Origin: an uncultured Lachnospiraceae bacterium
GTDB taxonomy: Bacteria > Bacillota > Clostridia > Lachnospirales > Lachnospiraceae
DNA length: 40,784 nt
Direction of reading: 5' to 3'
Assembly (NCBI GenBank): GCA_905209075.1
Contig: CAJLRL010000022.1
Coordinates: forward strand, 1-40,784
The notes under the pieces were generated by a model. It was not told the origin of the DNA. It did no database searches and saw only the letters and a list, made by a program, of their open reading frames with translations. Positions 16,343 through 24,797 of the stretch are shown piece by piece; the first letter of the stretch is position 1, and every line of letters starts with the position of its first letter. The position numbers and the translations under genes were made by a program.

Positions 16343-16383
16343 GGTATCATCGATGCATACTGGCATGCAATTCGATGTATACC
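16343..16383. repeat. Stem-loop between the palindrome and its solo arm
   Basis: GGTATCATCGATGCAT (16343-16358) and GCATGCAATTCGATGTATACC (in part; ends 16383) pair imperfectly around a 4-nt loop. There is no T-run after it. It sits upstream of the esterase gene and may be part of its leader. The rest of 16201-16342 is AT-rich. A TTGACA at 16287-16292 could be a -35 box, but its -10 partner is unclear. Confidence 0.5.
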
Positions 16384-16393
16384 TTAGTGACTG

Positions 16394-16470
16394 GCACTGC
16401 GAAAATGTTATTGTATATCAAAAATCTATCTAAGAATTCTTCATTTAGAAGATTCCGAGAGCACATTATA
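16394..16470. repeat. Solo copy of the palindrome's right arm (77-bp direct repeat of 16122-16198)
   Basis: The 77 bp from GCACTGCGAAAATGT to ACATTATA repeat 16122-16198 with 72 identical positions and no gaps. No left arm is present. The copy ends 7 bp before the GGAGGA ribosome-binding site of the esterase gene, so it would form the end of that mRNA leader. Confidence 0.9.
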
Positions 16471-16489
16471 TAAAATTGGAGGATTAAAT

Positions 16490-17590
16490 ATGCGATTACG
16501 AAAACTTTTAGGAATAATGATTGCTGTACTGGCGATTGCCGGATGCTGTGTTTTTGCATACTATCAAATAAATACTGATTCAGCAGACAGGATAAAAGCA
16601 GAAAAAAATACGAAAGTGGAAGAAAAACACACTCCAAAGGTTCCATCACCGGTTGATTCGATATCTTATCTTGATGAGTCAGATAAATCACTGGATTTAA
16701 AAAGTGTGCCTGAATCATATCTTGATCCGGCTGATCAGCAGGGGGAACTTGATACATTAGAATATGAAACAAAAGATTATGACGATGATGAAAAAGAGAT
16801 GACTAAGTATGTAGTGGTATATACACCATATGATTATAACCCGGAAGAGGAGTATGACATAATTTATATGCTTCACGGACATACAGGAAGTGCAAACACG
16901 TGGCTTGGCTCACCGGACGATCCGAATTATACAAAAAATTGTCTTGATCATCTCATAGAAGACGGATATGTAAAACCTATGATTGCAGTCAGTATGACTT
17001 ACTATGATAATAATGAAGACGAAGATACAGACAATTATGACAGGGATTTGCTTGAGCCGTTCGGAAAAGAGTTAAAAAACGATATAATCCCGGCTGTGGA
17101 AAGTAAATACAGCACATTTGCAAAAAATATAGATGCAAAAGATCTCACAGAAAGCAGATGTCATAGAATATTCTGTGGATTTTCCATGGGAGGTGTGACT
17201 GCAAGTTACCGTATATGTGACTCAATGGACTATTTCAGATATTTTATTCCGCTTTCAGGCTCATTTTACTGGTCAAATCTGCTTTCGCAAAATGACAATA
17301 AATTTAACAGTGGTATATATATGGCAGACGCAATTAAAAAGCAGGGATATGGACCGGATGATTTCTTCATTTTCTCTGAAGCTGGAACAGAGGATTTTGC
17401 ATATGATGTTGTAAAATATCAGGTCAGTGATATGCAGACAATGGGAAATATGTTTAAATTCGGTATGCCGGGAGAGGATGGAGTTAACTGTGCATACGGA
17501 ATAGGGGCAGACGAAGACCATGATCGTCATGGAAGGACGACAGCCATATACAATATTCTTCCTTTTATTTCAAATATGATATCAGAATAA
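16490..17590 (+). CDS. Membrane-anchored alpha/beta-hydrolase esterase (feruloyl/acetyl-esterase-like, esterase D fold)
   Basis: A 366-aa exported esterase. Residues 1-25 are a basic start plus hydrophobic helix (LGIMIAVLAIAGCCVFAYYQ). IAGC could be a lipobox, giving a lipoprotein; otherwise it is a TM anchor. An acidic linker precedes the catalytic domain: oxyanion loop MLHGHTGSANTW (His129-Gly133), nucleophile elbow FCGFSMGG with Ser232, and a C-terminal DEDHDRHGR that can supply the catalytic His. The fold resembles CE1-type feruloyl or acetyl-xylan esterases that strip side groups from plant polysaccharides, which fits a gut or rumen fibre degrader; the substrate is inference. The ribosome-binding site is GGAGGA. 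Its leader carries the 77-bp repeat. Confidence 0.85.
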   Translation: MRLRKLLGIMIAVLAIAGCCVFAYYQINTDSADRIKAEKNTKVEEKHTPKVPSPVDSISYLDESDKSLDLKSVPESYLDPADQQGELDTLEYETKDYDDDEKEMTKYVVVYTPYDYNPEEEYDIIYMLHGHTGSANTWLGSPDDPNYTKNCLDHLIEDGYVKPMIAVSMTYYDNNEDEDTDNYDRDLLEPFGKELKNDIIPAVESKYSTFAKNIDAKDLTESRCHRIFCGFSMGGVTASYRICDSMDYFRYFIPLSGSFYWSNLLSQNDNKFNSGIYMADAIKKQGYGPDDFFIFSEAGTEDFAYDVVKYQVSDMQTMGNMFKFGMPGEDGVNCAYGIGADEDHDRHGRTTAIYNILPFISNMISE

Positions 17591-17626
17591 AAATAAAAAA
17601 TTTGTTCAAAACCTTAAACAGATGGC

Positions 17627-17767
17627 ATGGCAGGAAGAACAAAAAAAGAAAAAATTCCTGTAGTAAGATATATTGTGGCAGCGGCATCGCTTGCTGTATG
17701 TATCTGTGCCGGTGGAGTCGCTCTCTACATGAATATGGATCCAAAACCGGGAAAAACGGTAGAATAA
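17627..17767 (+). CDS. 46-aa single-TM protein or N-terminal gene remnant
   Basis: The frame reads a basic start (MAGRTKKEKIPVVRY), a 20-residue hydrophobic helix (IVAAASLAVCICAGGVALYM) and a short tail ending PGKTVE before TAA. This is the layout of a type II membrane anchor. There is no good ribosome-binding site, and an overlapping ATG at 17622 leads to a quick stop. The head of a longer exported protein whose body was deleted is as likely as a functional micro-protein. It lies in the 178-bp gap between convergent esterase and MATE genes, where no terminator is evident. Confidence 0.35.
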   Translation: MAGRTKKEKIPVVRYIVAAASLAVCICAGGVALYMNMDPKPGKTVE

Positions 17768-17768
17768 A

Positions 17769-19121
17769 TTAAATTACATGATGTTTAAGCCATTTGCGTG
17801 AATGGAAGCGTATCGTAAAAATTATTGAGCGGAGTGTCCAGTCGCATGCCATACCGATCCATACGGCGATAGGTCCAAATCCCCATACACGGCACAGGTA
17901 TATGCATAGGCTTACACGACACAGCCACATTGTGCAGCATGATGTGATCATGGAAAATTTCACATCCCCGGCAGCGCGGAGACCATAAGGTGGGATAAAT
18001 GCAAGAACCCAGCATATAGGTTTTACAATGGTTATAAAAGTCATCATATTAAAACACAGATCTGCACTTGCTTTTTCCATACCACCCAGCATAGTTACAG
18101 GTTTTGTCAGAGCAAACACAATAAGACAGCTTGCGATAATTACGATCTCTGATATCCATGAAAGTTTCTTTATATAATATATAGCTTCGTCTTTCCGTCC
18201 TGCTCCAAGACATTGACCGACAACTGTCATAAGACCGATACCAATGCCTATAGCTGCGATACCATTTAGATTTTCAAGTATATTTGTCATTGCCTGTGCA
18301 GCTATCGCAACAGTTCCAAGTGTAGAAACAGTTGACTGTATTGCGAGCTTTCCAAACTGGAACATACTGTTCTCGATTCCGGATGGGATACCGATGAGCA
18401 GTATTTTTTTGATCAGATTCCATTTTGGACGGATGGAAAAATAATTTTTTATACATATTGGTTCACTTTTGCGTCTTAACTGGCAGATAACAACCACCGC
18501 ACAGAATATACGTGAAATCAAAGTGGAAATGGCAGCACCCCCAACACCCATGGAAAATCCAAAGATAAGGATGGAATTACCGGCAATATTCATAAAGTTT
18601 GAAATTACAGATATGATCATCGGATTTTTGCTGTTATTCTGGGAACGCATGATAGAAGCACCGGCATCATAAAGACCGATAAACGGGAATGATAAAAGTG
18701 TAAACAGAAAATAAGTCTGTGAATTTTTCATTACATCAGCATCCACCGCACCAAAAATAAATCTGAGCAGAGGATATCTGAAAATAAGGCAGAACATTGA
18801 AAGTGCAACGGATAAAAAACACATGACAAAAAGAACCTGACGGGCGGATTCGTTGGCGCCATCATGGTTTTTGCTTCCCAGATACTGTGAACAAAGAATA
18901 GCACCTCCAGCTGATAGGGCAGAAAGTGCCTGTATCACAAGGATATTGATCGAATCGACGAGAGAGACTGCTGAGATAGCCGCAGATCCGACATTGCTTA
19001 CCATCATGGTATCCACGGTTCCCATCAATGAAGAAAGCAGCTGTTCAATTATAATAGGGATAAGCAGCTTTCTTAAATCCAGATTACTGTATATATGTGG
19101 ATTGGAGTTATTTGTATTCAT
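17769..19121 (-). CDS. MATE family efflux transporter (second copy)
   Basis: A 450-aa membrane protein with about 12 TM helices and two MatE halves: LLIPIIIEQLLSSLMGTVDT (residues 19-38), MMVSNVGSAAISAVSLVDS, GGAILCSQYLGSKNHDGANE, and GIPSGIENSMFQFGKLAIQS in the second half. It is only distantly similar to the other MATE protein 1.8 kb away and probably belongs to a different subgroup, so the two are not a recent duplication. The stop codon is 2 bp from the end of the small ORF on the other strand. Start chosen at 19121 (MNTNNSN); the ribosome-binding site is weak (AGAAG). Substrate unknown. Confidence 0.93.
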   Translation of the reverse strand: MNTNNSNPHIYSNLDLRKLLIPIIIEQLLSSLMGTVDTMMVSNVGSAAISAVSLVDSINILVIQALSALSAGGAILCSQYLGSKNHDGANESARQVLFVMCFLSVALSMFCLIFRYPLLRFIFGAVDADVMKNSQTYFLFTLLSFPFIGLYDAGASIMRSQNNSKNPMIISVISNFMNIAGNSILIFGFSMGVGGAAISTLISRIFCAVVVICQLRRKSEPICIKNYFSIRPKWNLIKKILLIGIPSGIENSMFQFGKLAIQSTVSTLGTVAIAAQAMTNILENLNGIAAIGIGIGLMTVVGQCLGAGRKDEAIYYIKKLSWISEIVIIASCLIVFALTKPVTMLGGMEKASADLCFNMMTFITIVKPICWVLAFIPPYGLRAAGDVKFSMITSCCTMWLCRVSLCIYLCRVWGFGPIAVWIGMACDWTLRSIIFTIRFHSRKWLKHHVI

Positions 19122-19242
19122 ATTGATTCTTCTTTCAGTTTAGTAATAATATTTTAGCACCTCTTTATTAAAATACAATGCAATCTTAAAAAGTTCTTAA
19201 TTTTTTTTCTATGGTTTTGTGGTATCCTTTTTTAGAATTTCA

Positions 19243-19282
19243 AAGGTTACTGTTCGCACTGTTAGGTGTGAACAGTAACCTT
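19243..19282. repeat. 17-bp stem hairpin (REP-like) upstream of the lipoprotein gene
   Basis: AAGGTTACTGTTCGCAC (19243-19259) and GTGTGAACAGTAACCTT (19266-19282) pair at 16 of 17 positions around a 6-nt loop. No T-run follows on either strand, so it is not a classical terminator. It lies between divergent genes, 28 bp before the lipoprotein start. Dispersed hairpins of this kind are common in clostridia. Confidence 0.7.
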
Positions 19283-19309
19283 CAAAGAATCAGGGAGAAC
19301 ATAAAAATA

Positions 19310-19804
19310 ATGAAAAAGAAGGCCTTTTTGTGTGTTATTATGGTATGCATCAGCATTTTAAGCGGCTGTGGAGCAGGGGACGATGTTTCATCCGAACAGA
19401 CAATAGAAAAAAATATTAAGTATGTGACAAATGATAATGCTGCAGCATCAATGATCGAAGCAGAGCAGGAGACTGGTTCTGAAATACCGGACTCTGATAC
19501 TGGGGAGAATGATACTGAAGATAATGACACAGAAGAGAATGATATTCAGGAAAATAATGAACAGTATAATGATACTGGAGCTGTAAGCGATGAAAAACAG
19601 CTTACAGGAAGTGTAGAAGTTATTAAAAAGGCAGAGTTTGTCCTGCTCACAGACGATGGCACATATTATGAATTTTTGTTTAAAAAGAAGCCGTCAGGTC
19701 TTAGGGAAATTGAAGCAGGAACCAGGGTTACAGTTACATACAATGGAGATATTTCAGAAGATAATATAATAAGCGGTGGAATTATTTCCATAGAAATACA
19801 ATAA
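19310..19804 (+). CDS. Lipoprotein of unknown function
   Basis: A 164-aa exported lipoprotein: MKKKAFLCVIMVCISILSGC ends in the lipobox LSGC with Cys20 as lipidation site. Residues 55-95 are an acidic Asn/Asp/Glu/Thr-rich spacer with repeated D-T-(G/E)-E-N-D words. The C-terminal ~65 residues form a small beta-rich domain (GSVEVIKKAEFVLLTDDGTY, ending GGIISIEIQ) that could be OB-like. The start at 19310 is chosen because it gives the signal peptide; the frame upstream to 19211 runs through the REP-like hairpin. AGGGAGAA at about 19292-19299 is a plausible though distant ribosome-binding site. A perfect hairpin terminator follows directly. Confidence 0.82.
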   Translation: MKKKAFLCVIMVCISILSGCGAGDDVSSEQTIEKNIKYVTNDNAAASMIEAEQETGSEIPDSDTGENDTEDNDTEENDIQENNEQYNDTGAVSDEKQLTGSVEVIKKAEFVLLTDDGTYYEFLFKKKPSGLREIEAGTRVTVTYNGDISEDNIISGGIISIEIQ

Positions 19805-19835
19805 AAATGTGCGCCACATAAGGCGCACATTTTTT
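19804..19835. terminator. Bidirectional terminator between the lipoprotein gene and bL25
   Basis: AAATGTGCGCC (19805-19815) pairs perfectly with GGCGCACATTT (19822-19832) around ACATAA, followed by a T-run on the plus strand and, on the minus strand, by TTTTTAT. It begins at the stop codon of the lipoprotein gene. Confidence 0.92.
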
Positions 19836-19902
19836 GGTGTACAAAGTAATGTTTAATAGTTTTTTTGTACAGTTAAGCAGGCAATCCTGCAAAAAGTTGC
19901 GA

Positions 19903-20490
19903 TCAGGCTTCGTCAGAAGCTTCTTCATCCTCATCGTCTGCTACATCATTGTGTGATGCTATTACACGAACGATAGTAGTATCAAGAGGTGTGTGTATGT
20001 CTACATTTTTATCTTTAGCCATATCAAGATCACCGACCTTTACACTGTCACCGAGTTTTAACTTGCCACAGTCAATGTCGACTTTACTTACGATCGCATC
20101 AGGGGTAGCTTTATAAGAAATCTCCTCGAGAAGCTGCTCTAAGACACCTTCAGTAACCATCTCTTTGTTGTGAAGAACGATCTCGGCAACAGAGTGGACT
20201 TTTTCACCCTTTACGAGTGCCTGAAAATCCATCTCGATAATCTGGCGTGTCATTGAATCGTAGTCGAGTTCTTTCATCAGTACATCATACTGTTTTCCAT
20301 CCAGATCTACATAAAGCTGGCTGCCCTTTGGACACTCACGGGCGATACGTTCTGCTTCCTGTTTCTCAATCTTAAGAGGGATAGAGCCTTCGAACTCTTT
20401 GCCGAAAAGATTTCCGGTAACATATCCATTCCTTCTAAGTCTTTTAGCCTTTGTTTCCATGTCTCTTTTTTGTACTTTTAAAGTAGTCAT
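19903..20490 (-). CDS. rplY: 50S ribosomal protein L25 / general stress protein Ctc (bL25)
   Basis: A 195-aa protein of the long (Ctc/TL5) bL25 type that binds 5S rRNA in the large ribosomal subunit. The N-terminal 5S-binding domain covers residues about 1-90 (TLKVQKRDMETKAKRLRRNG, YVTGNLFG, DYDSMTRQIIEMDFQAL). The C-terminal beta domain has VHSVAEIVLHNKEMVTEGVL, DIDCGKLKLGDSVKVGDL and an acidic tail. The start at 20490 (MTTLKVQ) is chosen for GGAAAAGA just upstream; the frame to 20514 lacks a better site. In Bacillus this gene is stress-induced; here a good vegetative promoter is visible about 100 bp upstream. Confidence 0.93.
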   Translation of the reverse strand: MTTLKVQKRDMETKAKRLRRNGYVTGNLFGKEFEGSIPLKIEKQEAERIARECPKGSQLYVDLDGKQYDVLMKELDYDSMTRQIIEMDFQALVKGEKVHSVAEIVLHNKEMVTEGVLEQLLEEISYKATPDAIVSKVDIDCGKLKLGDSVKVGDLDMAKDKNVDIHTPLDTTIVRVIASHNDVADDEDEEASDEA

Positions 20491-20591
20491 TTGTCTTTTC
20501 CTCCGTCTATACAAAAATTGATAACATAGGGATGTTTGCGGAATGTCATTATTCAGTTTAAATGGCGTTTCGTTTCTCTTGTTTCAACTGT

Positions 20592-20620
20592 GTTATAGCA
20601 CTCCTGTACTGATTCGTCAA
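20592..20620 (-). promoter_or_regulatory. Probable sigma-A promoter of rplY
   Basis: Read on the minus strand, TTGACG (20620-20615) and TATAAC (20597-20592) are separated by exactly 17 bp. Transcription would start near 20585, giving a leader of about 95 nt before the bL25 start codon. No inverted repeat or RNA-binding leader motif was recognised in that leader. Confidence 0.7.
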
Positions 20621-20742
20621 GACAAAATTTTAAATCATTAAGCTTCAAATATCTTATTGTGACAAGTTTGAGTTAAATCTTTTAATTTATGTGGGACAGT
20701 AATATAATAGTGATAACGAATATATAGCAGGAGGTTTTATAT

Positions 20743-22227
20743 ATGCCTTGTACAACAATTTTAGTAGGTAAAAAAGCATCGTATGACGGGTCAACGATGA
20801 TAGCGCGAAATGACGATTCCGGGGCAGGAGGATTTACCCCCAAAAAATTTACGGTCGTAAACAGAATAAACCAGCCGAGAGTTTATAATTCCGTTATATC
20901 CCATGTAAAAATAGAACTGCCGGATGACCCGATGAGATATACATGTGTGCCGAACGCAGTAAAAGGTGAAGGAATATGGGCGGCAAGCGGTGTGAATGAG
21001 GAACAGGTTGCAATGACTGCAACAGAAACCATCACTTCAAACCCAAGAGTGCTTGGAGCAGATCCTTTAGTCGAGTACAAGCCGGCAGAGAATGATGATG
21101 CCATGCAGCCGGGTGGAATCGGAGAGGAAGATATAGTTGTTCTGGTACTGCCTTATATACACAGTGCAAGAGAAGGTGTAAAAAGGCTCGGATCGCTGCT
21201 TACACTGTATGGAACATACGAGATGAATGCGGTAGCTTTTCAGGATTCAGATGAGATATGGCTTCTTGAGACGATAGGAGGGCATCACTGGATAGCAAGA
21301 AGGGTGCCGGATAATGCATATGTTGTTATGCCAAACCAGCTTGGAATAGATGAATTTGATATGGACGATGCATTTGGTGAACAAAGAGAATTTATGTGTT
21401 CATCGGACATGAGGGAATTTGTAAAAATCAATCATCTGGATCTTTCCTGCGACGGAAAACTAAATCCGAGGGATGCGTTCGGAAGCCATGATGATTCAGA
21501 TCATGTATACAATACTCCGAGAGCCTGGTATATGGAAAGATATTTAAATCCTCACAGCCAAAAATGGGATGGGGAAAATGCAGACTTTACTCCGGTATCG
21601 GATAATATCCCATGGTGTATGGTTCCGGAAAAAAAGATAACGCCGGAGGATATCAAATATCTGCTTTCGTCACATTTCCAGGGAACACCATATGATCCAT
21701 ATCTTTCATACGGGGATAGATCAATGAGTGGTGCCTACAGGTCTATTGGAATAAACAGGACAGATTTTATGTCGCTTATACAGATAAGGCCGGGCAGGAC
21801 TGCTTCGTGCAAAGCGATCCAATGGATAGCATTTGGATCAAATGCGTTTAATGTGATGCTGCCATTTTACTCGGATGTGTATGAGACTCCGGAATATCTG
21901 GCAAATACGACAGAAGAAGTATCAACCGATAACTTTTACTGGACAAGCAGGATGATTGCGGCTATGGCAGATGCTTCCTATTCGAAATCAGTTTTTCATA
22001 TTGAAAGATATAATTTATCAGTAATGTCAAAAGCTCACGAACTTATAAACCGATATGATATTGCAATTGAAAGGGAAAATGACCAGGATAGAAGGATGAT
22101 GCTCAAAATAGAAGCCAATAATGCAATTGCAGCTATGGCAAAAAAAGAGGCGGCAGCAACCCTTGATAAAGTATTATATGAACTAAGCAACAGTATGAAA
22201 AACTCATATTCGAGATCAGATGCATAA
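20743..22227 (+). CDS. pepD: C69 family dipeptidase
   Basis: A 494-aa N-terminal-nucleophile hydrolase of peptidase family C69. The protein begins MPCTTILVGKKASYDGSTMI: Cys3 would become the nucleophile after removal of the first residues, as in Lactobacillus PepD. IARNDDSGAG and the GIWAASGVNEEQVAMTATET block are family hallmarks, and the length (about 490) is typical. It cleaves dipeptides in the cytoplasm for amino-acid supply; no signal peptide is visible. The ribosome-binding site is AGGAGG. A TATAAT at 20703-20708 could be the -10 box, with a poor -35. The undecaprenol/diacylglycerol kinase gene follows after 9 bp. Confidence 0.93.
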   Translation: MPCTTILVGKKASYDGSTMIARNDDSGAGGFTPKKFTVVNRINQPRVYNSVISHVKIELPDDPMRYTCVPNAVKGEGIWAASGVNEEQVAMTATETITSNPRVLGADPLVEYKPAENDDAMQPGGIGEEDIVVLVLPYIHSAREGVKRLGSLLTLYGTYEMNAVAFQDSDEIWLLETIGGHHWIARRVPDNAYVVMPNQLGIDEFDMDDAFGEQREFMCSSDMREFVKINHLDLSCDGKLNPRDAFGSHDDSDHVYNTPRAWYMERYLNPHSQKWDGENADFTPVSDNIPWCMVPEKKITPEDIKYLLSSHFQGTPYDPYLSYGDRSMSGAYRSIGINRTDFMSLIQIRPGRTASCKAIQWIAFGSNAFNVMLPFYSDVYETPEYLANTTEEVSTDNFYWTSRMIAAMADASYSKSVFHIERYNLSVMSKAHELINRYDIAIERENDQDRRMMLKIEANNAIAAMAKKEAAATLDKVLYELSNSMKNSYSRSDA

Positions 22228-22236
22228 GGGGGATAC

Positions 22237-22614
22237 ATGATACATAATAAAAAACCACCATTGCATAAGAGCTTTGGATACGCATTTGAGGGAATATCCA
22301 CATGTATAAAAAACGAGAGAAACATGAAAATTCATTGTTGTGCAACTGTACTTGTGGTCATAGCAGGATTTCTTTTTCAAATATCGCAGATTGAATGGTG
22401 TATCTGCCTTATATTATTTGGGCTTGTTATGGCACTTGAACTGGTGAACACGGCGGTGGAATCTGTAGTTGACCTCGTAACAAAAGAGCGGCAACCACTT
22501 GCAAAGATAGCAAAGGATACAGCGGCAGGTGCTGTACTTATCGCAGCTATAATGGCTGCAATAGCAGGTCTTATTATATTTGTACCTAAGCTTTTACAGA
22601 TTATAGGTTATTAA
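22237..22614 (+). CDS. dgkA: Diacylglycerol/undecaprenol kinase family protein
   Basis: A 125-aa integral membrane kinase with three TM helices (residues about 33-50, 53-70, 95-118). SFGYAFEGI and IKNERNMKIHCCAT are the conserved N-terminal parts, and ELVNTAVESVVDLVTKERQP holds the catalytic Glu/Asn/Glu set. The usual length is 120-140. In Gram-positive bacteria the enzyme mainly phosphorylates undecaprenol for cell-wall lipid carrier recycling, and the symbol is given for the family. It follows the dipeptidase by 9 bp with a GGGGGAT site, so it may be co-transcribed. The usual clostridial partner genes (ybeY, era) are absent here. Confidence 0.9.
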   Translation: MIHNKKPPLHKSFGYAFEGISTCIKNERNMKIHCCATVLVVIAGFLFQISQIEWCICLILFGLVMALELVNTAVESVVDLVTKERQPLAKIAKDTAAGAVLIAAIMAAIAGLIIFVPKLLQIIGY

Positions 22615-22720
22615 AAGTTTAGGTTTGTTAATTGAATTTATGTGCGAGGGTGTTAAAATATAATTATGAAATATGGTAACTATTCAATATAAAAATGTAT
22701 ATAAAACGGAGGTAATTGAT

Positions 22721-23161
22721 ATGGAGAAATTAAGTGAAGGATTAAAGAAAATACTACTTGCAGGCATTGGAACAGTTGCAGTGACAGCAGAGAAGTCAAA
22801 AGATGTGTTGGATGAGATGGTCAAAAGAGGTGAGCTTACTGTTGAGCAGGGAAAGGTGTTAAATAAAGAATTAAAGCATAATCTTAAAAATACTATAAAG
22901 AATAATGTGAATGTCTCTGTTAAGCCACAGAGTGGTGAGGAGCTTGAAGAGCTGCTCGGCAATATGACACCGGATCAGCTTGCTGATTTAAAGGACAAAA
23001 TTTCCCAGATGCAGGAAAAAGATGCAGCAGAGCCTGAAAATGAGGAAGTAGATAAGGATGCAGATGTGGATGATGCTTCAAAGGATGCAGATACGGACGA
23101 TACAGATGCTGCTGAGGGTGCAGCAGAAAAAACTGTGACTGCTGATACAAAAAGTGAATAA
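22721..23161 (+). CDS. Phasin family / PhaF-like coiled-coil protein
   Basis: A 146-aa soluble helical protein. The first 75 residues (KLSEGLKKILLAGIGTVAVT, KSKDVLDEMVKRGELTVEQG, KVLNKELKHN) resemble the N-terminal helices of phasin-like proteins that associate with lipid or polymer surfaces. The tail is a very acidic low-complexity stretch rich in Asp/Ala/Glu (residues about 100-146). The start at 22721 follows GGAGG at 22711-22715 with 5-nt spacing; the frame upstream to 22673 overlaps that site. It is 2 bp from the UbiB-kinase gene, an arrangement seen repeatedly in Firmicutes, so the two probably work together at the membrane. Polyhydroxyalkanoate genes are not seen here. Confidence 0.8.
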   Translation: MEKLSEGLKKILLAGIGTVAVTAEKSKDVLDEMVKRGELTVEQGKVLNKELKHNLKNTIKNNVNVSVKPQSGEELEELLGNMTPDQLADLKDKISQMQEKDAAEPENEEVDKDADVDDASKDADTDDTDAAEGAAEKTVTADTKSE

Positions 23162-23163
23162 AG

Positions 23164-24723
23164 ATGAACAGCCGTTTAAAGGAAATGACCTCAGTTCTCA
23201 AAAAATATAAGATTACGCAGGGGCTTACACCTGAAAAACTAAGGCTTATATTACAGGAACTGGGGCCAACATATATAAAGCTTGGTCAGATAATGTCATT
23301 ACATTCTGATATCCTGCCAAAGGAATATTGTGAGGAACTCATGAAATTGTGTTCCGATGTGGAGCCTATGCCATTTGAACAGGTGGAAGAAGTTCTTTAT
23401 GAATCATTTGGCTGTAAATGGAATGAGATCTTTTCCAGGATAGATAAAAAACCACTTGGGGCAGCTTCTATAGCACAGGTGCATTATGCTGTATTGAAAA
23501 ATGGTGATGAAGTTGTAGTAAAAGTCCAGCGGAAAGGCATACATGACATAATGTCACGGGATATCACAATGCTTCATAAAGCGGTCAGGCTTGTTCCACC
23601 GGTGCCGATAAAAGGAATCGTCGACTTTGATATGGTGCTTGATGAAATGTGGGCGGTTGCACAGGAAGAAATGAATTTTCTTACAGAGGCTTCGAACATG
23701 GAAGAGTTTGCAAGGAACAACAAGGACATCGTATTTGCTGCAACACCATGTTTATACAGAGAATACACAACATCGTGTGTTCTTGTCATGGAATATATAG
23801 ATGGATACCGCATAGATGACAAGGAAAATCTGCAAAAAGATGGATATGACCTAAATGAGATAGGAAGTAAGCTTGTAGATAACTATATAAAGCAGGTTAT
23901 TGAGGATGGATTTTTCCATGCAGACCCACATCCTGGCAATGTCCATATAAGAGACGGGAAAATCGTCTGGATGGACATGGGAATGATGGGGAGGCTTTCA
24001 GAGCGTGACAAAAAAGAAATAGGAAAAGCTGTGACCGGAATTGCCTTGAATGATATCGGAATGATACAGGATGCAGTGCTTGCAGTAGGGGATTTCAGAG
24101 GAGAACCTGATACAGCCAGACTCTATAAGGATATACGTATGCTCATTGACAAATACGGCAATCAGGAGATGGGACAGATTGACGTTGCCGTGTTTATGCA
24201 GGAGCTCATGGAAATAATGAAAACAAACAAAATAGCCCTGCCACATGGATTTACAATGCTTGCAAGAGGACTTACACAGATGGAAGGTGTGCTTGCAGAT
24301 ATAGCACCATCTATAAATATGGTCGAGATTGCTGCGGCAAGACTTAAGGAACAGATGTGGCAGAATTTTGACTGGAAGAGTGAATTTAAAAATACAGGAA
24401 AGACTTTGTATAAATCTGCGCACAGAGCGATAACATTGCCACAACAGCTGGCACGTATTATTGAAGAATACGAAAGAGGGCAGACCAGGATAAATCTGGA
24501 TATGCATTCTTCAGATCAGTTGTCAGGTCTGCTTCACAGACTTGTCAGAAATATCGTGATGGGATTGTGGGTTATGGCACTTCTTATAAGCTCAAGCATA
24601 GTCTGCACAACAGATATGAAGCCAAGGATTCTTGGAATACCGGCGCTTGGGGTGTTAGGATATTTATTTGCTGTGATAATTGTTTTATATACTATAGTAA
24701 GGCATTTTATTTCCAGAAAATAA
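23164..24723 (+). CDS. AarF/UbiB/ABC1 family atypical kinase
   Basis: A 519-aa atypical protein-kinase-like ATPase. Hallmarks are the KxGQ helix (LGPTYIKLGQIMSLHSDILP), the Ala-rich nucleotide loop PLGAASIAQVHYAVLKNGDE, the invariant Lys in VVVKVQRKGI, the catalytic FHADPHPGN, and WMDMGMMGRL in place of DFG. Two TM helices lie at the C-terminus (about 455-475 and 490-512). UbiB proteins support quinone or other lipid-linked processes, and in quinone-free anaerobes the client is unknown. No ribosome-binding site precedes 23164, but the start lies 2 bp after the phasin stop, which suggests translational coupling. Confidence 0.92.
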   Translation: MNSRLKEMTSVLKKYKITQGLTPEKLRLILQELGPTYIKLGQIMSLHSDILPKEYCEELMKLCSDVEPMPFEQVEEVLYESFGCKWNEIFSRIDKKPLGAASIAQVHYAVLKNGDEVVVKVQRKGIHDIMSRDITMLHKAVRLVPPVPIKGIVDFDMVLDEMWAVAQEEMNFLTEASNMEEFARNNKDIVFAATPCLYREYTTSCVLVMEYIDGYRIDDKENLQKDGYDLNEIGSKLVDNYIKQVIEDGFFHADPHPGNVHIRDGKIVWMDMGMMGRLSERDKKEIGKAVTGIALNDIGMIQDAVLAVGDFRGEPDTARLYKDIRMLIDKYGNQEMGQIDVAVFMQELMEIMKTNKIALPHGFTMLARGLTQMEGVLADIAPSINMVEIAAARLKEQMWQNFDWKSEFKNTGKTLYKSAHRAITLPQQLARIIEEYERGQTRINLDMHSSDQLSGLLHRLVRNIVMGLWVMALLISSSIVCTTDMKPRILGIPALGVLGYLFAVIIVLYTIVRHFISRK

Positions 24724-24747
24724 TATCATTAAATAATACCCTGTAAT

Positions 24748-24795
24748 AAATACAGCCGTATTATGAAGCTTATTCGTAATACGGCTGTATTTTTG
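24748..24795. terminator. Bidirectional terminator between UbiB-kinase and Na/Pi symporter genes
   Basis: AAATACAGCCGTATTA (24748-24763) pairs with TAATACGGCTGTATTT (24777-24792) around a 13-nt loop, 16 bp perfect, with T-runs in both directions. Confidence 0.92.
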
Positions 24796-24797
24796 GA

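Noticed and set aside
14679..19121. The two MATE genes as a recent tandem duplication
   Set aside because: They are only distantly similar in sequence and lie in the same orientation with an unrelated esterase gene between them.
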